Assembly (NCBI RefSeq): GCF_021533215.1
Contig: NZ_JAJNKA010000012.1
Span: 124,001 to 188,000, forward strand
Direction: 5' to 3'
Length of the DNA: 64,000 nucleotides
Source of the DNA: Portibacter lacus
GTDB lineage: Bacteria > Bacteroidota > Bacteroidia > Chitinophagales > Saprospiraceae
How positions within the stretch are numbered: the stretch's first letter is position 1; every line of letters starts with the position of its first letter. The translations under genes and the position numbers were made by a program. The notes below the pieces were generated by a model. The model had not been told where the DNA came from. It made no database searches and was given only the letters and a program-made list of their open reading frames with translations. Positions 1 through 10,618 of this stretch are shown here, piece by piece.

Positions 1-1
1 T

Positions 2-1645
2 GCAATCCTAGGTGAAGGTGGCGGCGGTTATGGCTGGTCTGAGGAGAATGCGTTAGAACTTTACGCACTATACACAGGATTGGTATATTTCACACCGATG
101 ATAGGTGGATACTTAGCGGATAGATTTTTGGGTTATCGGAAAGCAGTAATTATTGGAGCTTTTGTAATGGCAGCTGGTCATGGATTTATGGCGTTAGAGA
201 TTCCGGTCTTTTTCTTTTTGGGTTTGACTTGTTTGATCGTAGGAAATGGACTGTTTAAGCCGAATATTTCTTCCATGGTAGGACAGTTGTACAAAGGAGA
301 AGAAGAGAAAAAAGATGGTGCATATACCATATTTTATATGGGGATCAATGCTGGAGCTTTTCTTGGAATTCTGCTTTGTGGATATATTGGAGAAAAAATA
401 AGTTGGTCATATGGTTTCGGACTAGCCATGATCTTTATGGTTGCAGGAGCAATTCAGTTTTGGTTATCTAAGCCAATATTTGGTGAAATAGGCGCGAAAA
501 TAACGAAGGCTAAGGAAGATGTAATTGATAAAGTAGTTGAAAAGGCAGGAAGTGATAGAATGAAAAAGTGGATCATTTCTGGGGTTGTTATATCTGCTTT
601 GGTTTTTATACTTCAGAGGTATTTAGTAGCACCAGAGGCAATTAATGATATTGCTTTAAAAATTGTAAATAGTTATGTAATACCACCGCTTCTTTTTGGT
701 AGTGTTATTGGAATAATAGGCTATATCGTGACAGATCCTAGTTTAACAAAAGTTGAAAAGGATAGAGTTTGGGTGATTGTAATCTTAACTTTATTTACGG
801 TCTTCTTCTGGTGGGCTTTCGAGCAATCTGGGGGATCGATGACTATATTTTCTAGAGATTATACAGATAGGAGCTTAACTGGAATAGGTGCTACCGTATT
901 TAACACCATTAATACTGTCTTAACAGCGGGAGCCTTGGCTGTAATTACTTGGGTTTTACTTAAGTTGTTTAAAGTTACATGGAAGAATATTTCAACTGCA
1001 AACATAGTGCTCTCGATCAGTTTTATTATTATTTGGATCATTGTAATTCTAATGTTAGGATTTGAGTGGGGGATGTTCAAAGGAGTTGCTGATGCACTCG
1101 GTTTAAAAATTGATGAAAATGTAACGGAGGTTCAAGCCTCTTGGTTCAGTATATTAAATTCCTTTTTCATTATTACGCTAGCGCCATTATTTTCTAAGTT
1201 TTGGGAAATGAAAATTATAAAATCAGGACCTGTGAAGTTTGGAATTGGATTAATACTAGTAGGCTTAGGTTTTGGAATTTTAGCATTCGGAAGTATGGGC
1301 ATACCTAAAGGAGCTGAAACGGCATCTGTAAGTATGATTTTCCTAGTTCTTGCTTATTTATTCCATACGATGGGAGAGTTATGTGTTTCTCCTGTAGGAC
1401 TTTCATATGTTTCTAAGTTGGCTCCAGTACGATTAGTAGGAATTATGTTTGGAGTATGGTTTATCGCTAATTTTATTGCTAACTGGTCTGCTGGTATGAC
1501 AGGTAGTGCTATTGAAGCAATATCAGCGAATTATGGAATTGCAGGATTCTTCTTATTATTCACAGGTGTCTGTGGAGTCGCAGGACTTGTGCTCTTTGCG
1601 CTTAATCCGATAATGAAGAAAATGATGCATGGTGTAGATGATTAG
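2..1645 (+). CDS. POT/PTR2-family proton-coupled peptide transporter, 5' end outside window
   Basis: Inner-membrane MFS protein expected to import di- and tripeptides with protons. The frame is open from base 2 (AILGEGGGGYGWSEENA...), well before the first possible TTG at 80, so the true start lies left of the window. Seen: many hydrophobic helices, the PTR2 signature FYMGINAGAFLG, and a late conserved stretch HTMGELCVSPVGLS, both typical of POT transporters. About 547 residues are present, so only a short N-terminal part is missing. A hairpin terminator follows at 1693. The peptidases elsewhere in the window would supply substrates, which is inference. The family call is firm; substrate range is not readable. 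Confidence 0.93.
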   Translation, partial: AILGEGGGGYGWSEENALELYALYTGLVYFTPMIGGYLADRFLGYRKAVIIGAFVMAAGHGFMALEIPVFFFLGLTCLIVGNGLFKPNISSMVGQLYKGEEEKKDGAYTIFYMGINAGAFLGILLCGYIGEKISWSYGFGLAMIFMVAGAIQFWLSKPIFGEIGAKITKAKEDVIDKVVEKAGSDRMKKWIISGVVISALVFILQRYLVAPEAINDIALKIVNSYVIPPLLFGSVIGIIGYIVTDPSLTKVEKDRVWVIVILTLFTVFFWWAFEQSGGSMTIFSRDYTDRSLTGIGATVFNTINTVLTAGALAVITWVLLKLFKVTWKNISTANIVLSISFIIIWIIVILMLGFEWGMFKGVADALGLKIDENVTEVQASWFSILNSFFIITLAPLFSKFWEMKIIKSGPVKFGIGLILVGLGFGILAFGSMGIPKGAETASVSMIFLVLAYLFHTMGELCVSPVGLSYVSKLAPVRLVGIMFGVWFIANFIANWSAGMTGSAIEAISANYGIAGFFLLFTGVCGVAGLVLFALNPIMKKMMHGVDD

Positions 1646-1692
1646 ATGATCATCGTATAAAATATATGTTACCTTCTTAAGAGAAGGACATG

Positions 1693-1745
1693 AATAGTCT
1701 TGTAATGTTTCCAGCAGTTTTGGAGAGATTACAGGACTATTTTTA
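1693..1745 (+). terminator. Rho-independent terminator after the peptide transporter
   Basis: AATAGTCTTGTAAT (1693-1706) pairs with ATTACAGGACTATT (1728-1741), 14 bp with one G-U pair. A T-run follows on the plus strand. It lies 48 bp past the transporter stop and would also insulate the convergent gene at 1804. Confidence 0.75.
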
Positions 1746-1803
1746 GTTTGAGAATAATGTTGTATTAACAGACTTGAGCTAGAAAAGCATTATGTTCTAT
1801 AAC

Positions 1804-2442
1804 TTAATATCTGAAAACTAATCCTAACGCTATACCCCACTGAAATGGATAATATGTTTTCTGCCAATTATAAGCTGTCAATGCTGATTTGTAAAATATA
1901 TCCGTGATAATCTGCGTCCGATCATTCATTTCTACCATTATTCCCGTGGCCAACTTAAGAGCTGCGCCCTGTTTTACACTAAAGTCTTTGATTATGTTTT
2001 GATCATATTGAAACTCAAAATCAATATATGGTCGAACATTTGTTTCACTTTTAAATTTATGTCTTATTCCAATTATGTAACTAAGAAAACGATAGTTGAA
2101 TTCCGTTTTGATAATTGGATAGGAAGGTAGACCAATAACCCACACATCCTCTCTTTCTTGGAAGAACGAATAAGAGGACAGACCAATACCGATTTTAATA
2201 TCTTGATTTGCTGAAATAGACTTAAGAAGAGCTAATTCATACTGACTTCTGCTTCGCGGATACTGCCTAAAGTAGTTGGTGCCTTCAATATAGGAAACAA
2301 CAGCAACTGGTGCATTATAATGAAGTGAGTTAGCGTAACTGTATTTTGCTTGAATACCAATTACTTTTTTTGATGTGGTCTGTGCACAAATACTGGACAT
2401 GGAAATAAGTAGGCAAAATGCAATTAAATTGGTCATTTTCAT
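1804..2442 (-). CDS. Exported outer-membrane beta-barrel-like protein, function unknown
   Basis: A 212-residue protein with a clear signal peptide (MKMTNLIAFCLLISMSSICA, cut near Ala-Gln). The rest shows alternating polar and hydrophobic segments, is rich in Tyr and Phe, and ends with WGIALGLVFRY. An aromatic C-terminal residue on a predicted beta strand is typical of outer-membrane barrels. No catalytic motif was recognised. It is convergent with the peptide transporter and downstream of purU on the same strand, but 169 bp away, so probably a separate transcript. Location is a reasonable inference; the specific family was not identified. Confidence 0.7.
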   Translation of the reverse strand: MKMTNLIAFCLLISMSSICAQTTSKKVIGIQAKYSYANSLHYNAPVAVVSYIEGTNYFRQYPRSRSQYELALLKSISANQDIKIGIGLSSYSFFQEREDVWVIGLPSYPIIKTEFNYRFLSYIIGIRHKFKSETNVRPYIDFEFQYDQNIIKDFSVKQGAALKLATGIMVEMNDRTQIITDIFYKSALTAYNWQKTYYPFQWGIALGLVFRY

Positions 2443-2611
2443 GGCATGGATGATTTTACATTTTGATCAAATCCTATACTTAGAACAAATGCAAATGCTG
2501 TATAATCCTTAAATTAATAATATTTTCAGAATAATATTTACTCTAAGACAGCTTCATCACGGAAAAGATTAACGCATAATCATCTTAAAACCCTTTCCCT
2601 CACACCCGTTT

Positions 2612-3475
2612 CTAATCAAAAACAACCGTCTTATTATTATAAGATAGCACTTGATGATTCAAGTGTGCCCAGCATGCATTTGCAAGAACGATCTTTTCTA
2701 TATTTCGTCCCTTCCTTTTCATATCATATATGGAATCTCGATGCGAAATATGGATAACGTCTTGGGCGATGATAGGTCCTTCATCTAGATCAGTCGTAAC
2801 GTAATGGGCAGTTGCACCCATAAACTTAACTCCACGGCGATGAGCTGACTCATATGGACGTGCTCCAGGAAACGCTGGAAGTGAAGAATGATGAATATTG
2901 ATAATCTGGTTTGGATAATTAGAACAAAAATCGTCAGAAAGAATTTGCATATATCTAGCAAGAATGATCAACTCAACTTTATGCTCTTTGAGCAAAGCTA
3001 ACTCTTTAGCCTCTAATTCAGTCTTATTAGCTTTCTTCACTGGGAAATAGTGAAAGGGAATTCCAAATTTCTCTGAAATACCTCTGAATTTTTCGTGATT
3101 ACTAATGATGCATTTAATATTAACTTTCCACTCTTTAGACTCATGCCTAGAAAGTATATCCAGAAGGCAATGGCTATACTGAGAAACGAATAAAGCGATA
3201 TTTATTTTCTTAGGAAGGAAATGCAGTTCATGAATAGCATTGAACTTGCTAACTATCATGGTCTCAAAGTATTCTGCTATCTTATTCTGAGGAATGATAA
3301 AGTGTTCTAGTTCCCATTCAATTCTCATATAGAAACGATTATCATCACTATCTACATGTTGATCTAGATTGATAATATTCCCTTGATTTCCCATGATGAA
3401 ATCGGTAACTTCTGCTAATATTCCACGCTGATCCTCGCAATGCATTAAAAGTACTGCCGTCTGATTCTTATCCAT
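2612..3475 (-). CDS. purU: Formyltetrahydrofolate deformylase
   Basis: Hydrolyses 10-formyl-tetrahydrofolate to formate and tetrahydrofolate, balancing one-carbon pools and feeding formate to PurT. An N-terminal ACT domain (about residues 1-80, starting AVLLMHCEDQRGILAEV) precedes a formyltransferase-fold domain with NIHHSSLPAFPG and GATAHYVTTDLDEGPI, which carry the catalytic Asn-His-Asp set. The frame can be extended to a TTG at 3514, but the ATG at 3475 (MDKNQTAVLL) starts directly at the ACT domain and gives 287 residues, the usual family length of about 280-290. No operon partner is evident. Confidence 0.95.
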   Translation of the reverse strand: MDKNQTAVLLMHCEDQRGILAEVTDFIMGNQGNIINLDQHVDSDDNRFYMRIEWELEHFIIPQNKIAEYFETMIVSKFNAIHELHFLPKKINIALFVSQYSHCLLDILSRHESKEWKVNIKCIISNHEKFRGISEKFGIPFHYFPVKKANKTELEAKELALLKEHKVELIILARYMQILSDDFCSNYPNQIINIHHSSLPAFPGARPYESAHRRGVKFMGATAHYVTTDLDEGPIIAQDVIHISHRDSIYDMKRKGRNIEKIVLANACWAHLNHQVLSYNNKTVVFD

Positions 3476-3588
3476 AGTAAATTGGTATGCAAGTATCTTA
3501 CCAAAATTATACAATAAGCCTAGTCCGTATGAAATAGTAGCCTAATATAATCTAATCCAAATCATCACCTTGAAGATTAAGTCGATAT

Positions 3589-3718
3589 AAAATCACCCAC
3601 TAGGGTGATTTTCAAATTCTCGGATTAATCTATTTTTGACCCATAAGTTTTTCATCCCCTGAAAAACGAATTGAACGCAAATTTTAGAGGCTGACTTTTT
3701 TCAAGAGTCAGCCTTTTT
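3589..3718 (+). ncRNA. Cluster of three hairpins ending in a U-tract, possible small RNA
   Basis: Three stems lie in the 221-bp gap between purU and the PDZ gene. AAAATCACCC (3589-3598) pairs with GGGTGATTTT (3603-3612) around a 4-nt loop. GTTTTTCA (3647-3654) pairs with TGAAAAAC (3660-3667). AGGCTGACT (3688-3696) pairs with AGTCAGCCT (3706-3714) and is followed by a T-run on the plus strand only. Both flanking genes are on the minus strand, so the third hairpin terminates no visible plus-strand gene. A -7-like TATTTTTG lies at 3631-3638. The first stem could be a plain bidirectional terminator. Confidence 0.3.
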
Positions 3719-3735
3719 GTGTAATAATGGGATAT

Positions 3736-4440
3736 CTATAGATTTACAGAAGTTGATTTTATTTCACCATTTCTCAGATAATGTATGATCGAACTTTCTT
3801 CAGATGATAGATTTTTTAACCGATCAGTAAGCTGGAGTGTGCTACCAATTGTTTTATCATTTATTTTGAAAATGATATCGCCTTTCTGGAGACCGGCTTT
3901 ATCTGCTGCAGAATCTTTGATGACTTCCTTGATTTCTACTCCATCTACATGATTCTCTGGAAATACACCTAATCTAGGTTTTTCATTAGAAATTACTTCT
4001 ACTCTAATATTACCATCAGTCGTTTCTACCACATCAATATCGACGTTGTCTTCTTCTATATATTTTTTCATTTTTTCTGGCATCTGACCGTCTCCATCCC
4101 ATTCAAGCTCCTGCTCATTACCTTCATCATCTATAATTTTGACTCTAATTTGCTTAGAATTGCTCGAGTCTTCTTCATTCACCTCAACGCTCACTTCTTT
4201 TCTTATGGTCTTTGTTTTGCCATCCATTTCTACATCTACACCAAGTTCCTTTTTCTTTTGTTTGATATATTCCTTCGCTTCATCTCCAGTTTTCACAATT
4301 TTATGAGTAACTACATTGCCGTTTGCGTCTGTTGTTTTTTCAATAACTTCAATCTTAGTTTCTTCTACTTTCTGGGCATTGGAAGCGAAACAGAAAAAAA
4401 ATAGGAAGACGAGTATGCTCGCAAAATTTAGTAATTTCAT
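3736..4440 (-). CDS. Exported PDZ-domain protein
   Basis: A 234-residue protein with a signal peptide (MKLLNFASILVFLFFFCFAS, cut after Asn-Ala-Gln). A highly charged Glu/Lys/Val-rich middle (residues 25-150) is followed by a C-terminal PDZ domain (about 155-230) with a GVEIKEVIKDSAADKAGLQKGDIIFKIND-type core, here seen as DSAADKAGLQKGDII. No protease domain is present, so this is not a DegP-type enzyme. PDZ domains bind C-terminal peptides, so a periplasmic scaffold or chaperone-adaptor role is possible. It is divergent from the glycosyltransferase at 4520. Confidence 0.8.
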   Translation of the reverse strand: MKLLNFASILVFLFFFCFASNAQKVEETKIEVIEKTTDANGNVVTHKIVKTGDEAKEYIKQKKKELGVDVEMDGKTKTIRKEVSVEVNEEDSSNSKQIRVKIIDDEGNEQELEWDGDGQMPEKMKKYIEEDNVDIDVVETTDGNIRVEVISNEKPRLGVFPENHVDGVEIKEVIKDSAADKAGLQKGDIIFKINDKTIGSTLQLTDRLKNLSSEESSIIHYLRNGEIKSTSVNL

Positions 4441-4519
4441 AACCTTATATTTGTTTCTTAAATTTAGTGAATTCTAATGGTAGTTAAACTAAAAGTATTG
4501 TTAAATAATTCCAAAACTG

Positions 4520-5494
4520 TTGACTAACAACATTTTATATTGTGTTTTAAACTGGGGGCTAGGACACGCTAGTCGTTCAGTTCCTATCATTCAAGGGCTT
4601 TTAGACCAAGGACATCATCTATCTATTGCTTCGGATGGAGTAGCACTGGACTTATTAAGAAAAGAATTTCCAAGTCTTCGATCATTTGAGCTCACTTCTT
4701 ATGATATTGTCTATAAGTATGAATCCATTGTGGTTAATATTTTAAGTCAATGTCATAAGTTATTCAATGCTGTAGCTGGTGAGAAGCAAGAAATTGCACG
4801 GTTAGTTGAAGAATATGGTTTCGATCAGATTATTTCCGATAATAGATTCGGTTGCTATCATGATCAATGTAAAAGTGTCATTATTACGCATCAGATACGT
4901 CTTTTACACATGAATTCCTTCATTCAAGCTTCTGGAACAAGGATGAATATGTATTTACTCAACAAATTTGATGAATGTTGGGTGCCTGATTTCGAAAATG
5001 AAAAAGGGTTGTCTGGACGAATGAGTCACGAAATTGACCTAAAAATCCCTATTAAATTTATAGGAACACAATCCAGGTTTTCATCTATTCCTCTGCCGAC
5101 TCATCCTAAGTTTGAGACGATTAGCATATTGTCAGGTCCAGAGCCGCAAAGAAGCAAATTCGAAGATGCTTTAGTCAAAAATTTGCAAAGACTAAGTGGA
5201 AAACATTTGATTGTAACGGGAAAACAAATCGACGACTATAGTGATGGTAACATCTTCTTTGTTGGATTAAGAGAAGTTAAAGAACTAGCATCATTAATTG
5301 CAGAAAGTAAAGTGATTATAAGCAGATCTGGTTATTCTTCATTGATGGATTTCGAAGCTATGGGTAGGAAATCAATATTGGTACCGACTCCTGGTCAGAC
5401 AGAGCAGGAATATTTAGCAAAGTGGATTGCTCCTACCAGTAAACATATTGTTTTAAGTCAAGACAATCTGGACTTACGTCATGTTATTCACTAA
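4520..5494 (+). CDS. MurG-like (GT-B) glycosyltransferase-family protein
   Basis: A 324-residue protein resembling UDP-sugar transferases of the GT28/GT1 type. NWGLGHASRSVPII near the N-terminus matches the Gly-rich donor/acceptor loop (GxGHxxR), and ISRSGYSSLMDFEAMGRKS with VPTPGQTEQEYLA near the C-terminus matches the donor-binding segment. The upstream in-frame stop is at 4502 and no ATG lies between it and the body, so TTG at 4520 is the best start. It overlaps the convergent lipoprotein gene by 11 bp. Donor and acceptor cannot be read; no lipid or cell-wall genes sit nearby. Confidence 0.75.
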   Translation: MTNNILYCVLNWGLGHASRSVPIIQGLLDQGHHLSIASDGVALDLLRKEFPSLRSFELTSYDIVYKYESIVVNILSQCHKLFNAVAGEKQEIARLVEEYGFDQIISDNRFGCYHDQCKSVIITHQIRLLHMNSFIQASGTRMNMYLLNKFDECWVPDFENEKGLSGRMSHEIDLKIPIKFIGTQSRFSSIPLPTHPKFETISILSGPEPQRSKFEDALVKNLQRLSGKHLIVTGKQIDDYSDGNIFFVGLREVKELASLIAESKVIISRSGYSSLMDFEAMGRKSILVPTPGQTEQEYLAKWIAPTSKHIVLSQDNLDLRHVIH

Positions 5495-6269
5495 ACGATT
5501 CTAAGTGATTCTCTATGCCCTTATTAACTTGTTCTAATCCATTGCATAGCATTGCAATTCTATTATTCGTATACTTCCAGTCGATGATCAAACCATCAAA
5601 GTAGTGCCTCAAAATTTTATCCATTTTATCACAATCATTTTCGGCAAAGTAAGTACACCATTGACCTGAATCTTTTAATTTTCTCATCATTAGGCCATTA
5701 TTTGCGAATTGTAAAGGACCTGATATATTCTTAAAACTCAAGTTGAAATCTTTGTTCTTAGACCACCGCATAAAGTGGATCATGTAATCATTATAAGCCT
5801 GAAACTTATTAATGAGCTCATTCGTGGATAATGAAGTAGTGGACTTAACTCGCCATTGGTTGTTTTCTGGTATAAATGGATAATCAGACGAATATTCGTT
5901 TTCGATTTTACGAAGCGTTACTAAATTTTTGCTGTCGGGAAAAATAAAGTGATTTAGGTGTTTTTCTGTTTTCAATACAAGTTTCCATTGTTGGCCATTC
6001 GATCGAGTTAAAGAAAGAGTATCGTTTGAATGTGTGTATGTTCCACTTTCGTAGTGATTAAGATACATGGAATAGGAACCATTTTCGAATAGATCGATAA
6101 AGGATTCTTGGACAAAGTGGCCTTTAAAATCTGAGTTGCTTTCATTGGCATTTTGAAAATTAGACCTAGAAGAATTAGCGGTATAGTAGTGCCCGCTTAA
6201 CTTAGCATTTTCATTGTGACAGCTTATGAAAGGCAGAATGAAGAGAAAAGAAATTAGAAACTTGGTCAT
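5484..6269 (-). CDS. Lipoprotein of unknown function
   Basis: A 261-residue protein starting MTKFLISFLFILPFISCHNE, a type II signal peptide with lipobox cysteine at residue 17, so it is expected to be lipidated and anchored after LspA processing. The mature part opens with a segment resembling lipocalin-like sensor repeats (GSYSMYLNHYESGTYTHSND, then SLTRSNGQQWKL). The C-terminal half is not recognised. It is convergent with and overlaps the glycosyltransferase at 4520. Upstream it is separated from gyrB by a terminator, so it has its own promoter. Confidence 0.7.
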   Translation of the reverse strand: MTKFLISFLFILPFISCHNENAKLSGHYYTANSSRSNFQNANESNSDFKGHFVQESFIDLFENGSYSMYLNHYESGTYTHSNDTLSLTRSNGQQWKLVLKTEKHLNHFIFPDSKNLVTLRKIENEYSSDYPFIPENNQWRVKSTTSLSTNELINKFQAYNDYMIHFMRWSKNKDFNLSFKNISGPLQFANNGLMMRKLKDSGQWCTYFAENDCDKMDKILRHYFDGLIIDWKYTNNRIAMLCNGLEQVNKGIENHLESFSE

Positions 6270-6288
6270 TCACGATTCTTTATCCAAA

Positions 6289-6331
6289 GCTAAAAATAAA
6301 AAACCATAGAGTTGGTATTACTCTATGGTTT
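6289..6331 (-). terminator. Rho-independent terminator of gyrB
   Basis: AAACCATAGAGT (6301-6312) pairs perfectly with ACTCTATGGTTT (6320-6331) around a 7-nt loop. On the minus strand a T-rich tail follows immediately. It lies about 120 bp past the gyrB stop. Confidence 0.8.
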
Positions 6332-6449
6332 ACGTTTTTAATTGGTAGATTAGAATGTATGTAAATGTGTATATTTTCTAATATAGAACCGAAACTAAGG
6401 TTAATTTTCTAATAAACAAACCAAATTTATACATTTAACGTTATGCCGA

Positions 6450-8399
<1,950 letters not shown>

Positions 8400-8430
8400 T
8401 TATAAATATTTTTTATAAGTTAACAGGCTG

Positions 8431-8438
8431 CAAAGATA
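8431..8438 (-). promoter_or_regulatory. -7 promoter box for gyrB
   Basis: Read on the minus strand this is TATCTTTG, an exact match to the Bacteroidota -7 element TANNTTTG, about 35 bp before the gyrB ATG. No TTG is visible at the -33 spacing. Confidence 0.5.
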
Positions 8439-8513
8439 CGTATTTTAAAGGTCTTTTTATAGTTTTGTTTTTCTATAAAAGTTGATACGTTTAAGTTATT
8501 TTTAAATAGATAA

Positions 8514-8927
8514 ATGGAGCATAAGTTTAACATTGAAACACTAGCGGATCTGGATGATCTATCCGTTAAAATTATCGCCTTATCGGAAGCTTATAAAGTT
8601 TTCATTTTCAATGGCGATTTAGGCTCCGGCAAGACTACTTTGATTAAGAAATTAATAGCGAAATTAGGTTGTGATGACCATGTAAGTAGTCCCACTTTTT
8701 CTATTGTCAATGAATATTCAGGGCCGATATATCACTTTGACTTGTATCGGATTAAGGATACAGAAGAGCTAGAAGATATTGGTTTTTTTCAATATTTAGA
8801 TTCTGGAAATTACTGTTTCATCGAATGGCCAGGTATTGCGGTACCATATTTGGATATGCCTTTTGTAGAAATTAAAATGTCAATATTGGAGAATAACACA
8901 CGAAATGTGCTAATTTTAGGGTCATGA
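8514..8927 (+). CDS. tsaE: tRNA threonylcarbamoyladenosine biosynthesis ATPase TsaE
   Basis: ATPase that works with TsaB and TsaD to form the t6A37 modification on ANN-decoding tRNAs. Walker A is FNGDLGSGKTTLIKKL (about residues 32-47). The family-typical SSPTFSIVNEY follows, then IYHFDLYRIKDTEEL and FIEWPG. At 137 residues it has the normal length. Its stop overlaps the next start by 4 bp (ATGA), so it is translationally coupled to the alanine dehydrogenase-like gene. Divergent from gyrB. Confidence 0.95.
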   Translation: MEHKFNIETLADLDDLSVKIIALSEAYKVFIFNGDLGSGKTTLIKKLIAKLGCDDHVSSPTFSIVNEYSGPIYHFDLYRIKDTEELEDIGFFQYLDSGNYCFIEWPGIAVPYLDMPFVEIKMSILENNTRNVLILGS

Positions 8928-10153
8928 GCAGTCCAGTGAAACCGGGATCATTTTCTACATTTTTCTCGAAAGGTCATTATGAGACCCAGACAGAGATGTT
9001 AGAAGTTGCCGAAAAATCAAGAAAGTTAACCATTGGGATTCCATTGGAGACCACATTACAAGAAAATAGAGTGGCCATCGTTCCACATTCTATCCGAATT
9101 TTGAAAGGCTATGGCCATGATGTGTTAGTGGAATCAGGCGCTGGTGCTAGTTCCAGCTTTACAGACAGAGATTATTCTGAAGCAGAAGCGGAAATAACAA
9201 AGAATAAGAAAAAAGTATATGAGTCTCACATCATTATCAAGACTCAACCTCCTACTTTAGAAGAAATAGACTTAATGCAAGTCGGACAGATATTGGTTTC
9301 GCCTCTACCTCTGCCGATTATTTCTAAAGAATACATCGAAAAATTACAATCTAAGAAAGTACATGCCATCGCGATGGAACACATACAGTCTGAAGATGGT
9401 AGTTATCCCATCGTAAGGATGATGAGTGAAATTGCAGGAATGGTTGCGATGCTTACAGGTGCCCAACTACTAACAAAGTCCAGTGGCGGGAGAGGTGTGT
9501 TGCTAGGCGGAATTTCCGGAGTGCCGCCTGCTAAAGTTGTTATTTTAGGAGCTGGAGTCGTAGGAGAACATGCTACTCGAACAGCACTAGGACTTGGAGC
9601 TTCTGTCAGAATATTCGATAATGATATCTATAAAATAATGCGTCTCCAGAATCAAATTGGGAGGCCATTACATACCTCTGCACTGAATCCAGTATACCTT
9701 GCTTATCAATTGCTTAGTGCGGATGTGGTGATCGGAGCCATTCATTCTAAAAACGGAAGATCTCCAGTAATTGTTACGGAAGAAATGGTGAGTAAAATGA
9801 AAGACGGTGCTGTAATTATCGATGTGAGTATCGACCAAGGTGGCTGCTTCGAAACTTCCGAAGTTTCTACCCTTAAGAACCCCACGTTTATCAAGCACGG
9901 AGTTATACATTACTGTGTGCCGAATATTGCCTCTAATGTGGGTCGAACAGCTTCTATATCTATCAGTAATATCATTACACCGATTATTCTAAAATTGAGC
10001 AACTCAAGAGACATCGCAAGGTTGCTTTTTAATGATGTGGGTATCCGAAATGGTGTTTATATCTTCCAAGGAAAATTGACGAATGCTTATTTAGCGAAGC
10101 GATATGACCTGAAGTATACAGACCTGAATTTGATATTGACGAGTGGTTTATAG
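8924..10153 (+). CDS. Alanine dehydrogenase-like NAD-dependent enzyme
   Basis: Member of the alanine dehydrogenase/PNT family, expected to interconvert L-alanine and pyruvate with NAD. The catalytic domain begins at IGIPLETTLQENRVAIVPHS (about residue 37). MSEIAGMVAM and the Rossmann signature VVILGAGVVGEHATRTALGLGA are present, as is IIDVSIDQGGC. The usual length is about 370 residues; here it is 409, with a roughly 35-residue N-terminal extension (SSPVKPGSFSTFFSKGHYE) and a C-terminal tail that ordinary Ald lacks. Substrate could therefore differ. The start is fixed by the 4-bp overlap with tsaE. Confidence 0.85.
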   Translation: MSSPVKPGSFSTFFSKGHYETQTEMLEVAEKSRKLTIGIPLETTLQENRVAIVPHSIRILKGYGHDVLVESGAGASSSFTDRDYSEAEAEITKNKKKVYESHIIIKTQPPTLEEIDLMQVGQILVSPLPLPIISKEYIEKLQSKKVHAIAMEHIQSEDGSYPIVRMMSEIAGMVAMLTGAQLLTKSSGGRGVLLGGISGVPPAKVVILGAGVVGEHATRTALGLGASVRIFDNDIYKIMRLQNQIGRPLHTSALNPVYLAYQLLSADVVIGAIHSKNGRSPVIVTEEMVSKMKDGAVIIDVSIDQGGCFETSEVSTLKNPTFIKHGVIHYCVPNIASNVGRTASISISNIITPIILKLSNSRDIARLLFNDVGIRNGVYIFQGKLTNAYLAKRYDLKYTDLNLILTSGL

Positions 10154-10219
10154 GTCAATGTTGATTCACCTGCTTCTGGATTTATTTTTTGCAGGGTGAA
10201 ATTTTAATTTTTGCTGGAT

Positions 10220-10476
10220 CTAATGGAAAATAGAGTCAAGTTCCATGATTAAAAGATCAAGACTTTCGATTTCTTCTTCGTATAAATCTGAGAAATAAGT
10301 TGCCACTTCATAATGAGGAAGGTCAATATTTTCAGGACCTACAAATAAATTAGATAAAATGGATGGAATTAAATATCCGATAGTTGCTTACGATATATCT
10401 GATGAGAAAAATAATCTATTATTGGATAGCAAATCCTATCTTTAAAGTAAAAAATTAGCTCTAGTATAAAAGCCAT
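10220..10476 (-). pseudogene. Decayed or frameshifted small reading frame in the gap after the alanine dehydrogenase gene
   Basis: Two overlapping minus-strand frames look protein-coding. One starts at the ATG at 10476 (MAFILELIFYFKDRICYPI...) and ends at the TAA at 10369-10371. A second, in another frame, runs from just before 10387 (IGYLIPSILSNLFVGPENID...) to the TAG at 10220-10222, ending in ELDSIFH. A single frameshift near 10372-10387 would join them into one protein of about 85 residues. No family was recognised. The rest of the gap, apart from the upstream extension of the next gene, holds nothing else I can identify. Confidence 0.3.
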
Positions 10477-10618
10477 ATTAATATTTGCGGGCATTCTGCT
10501 CTTTATCGTTTTCTACTTTAGAGCAAATGTAAGTGAATGTTCTGAAAGGATTTCATACGATGATATTGACCTTAATGCTAACATTGACATAGATTCTGTT
10601 TTTACTCCAATATCAAAA

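Noticed and set aside
5484-5494. Overlap of convergent genes as a sign of a false gene
   Set aside because: Both proteins have family-like motifs or a proper signal peptide, and an 11-bp tail overlap is common.
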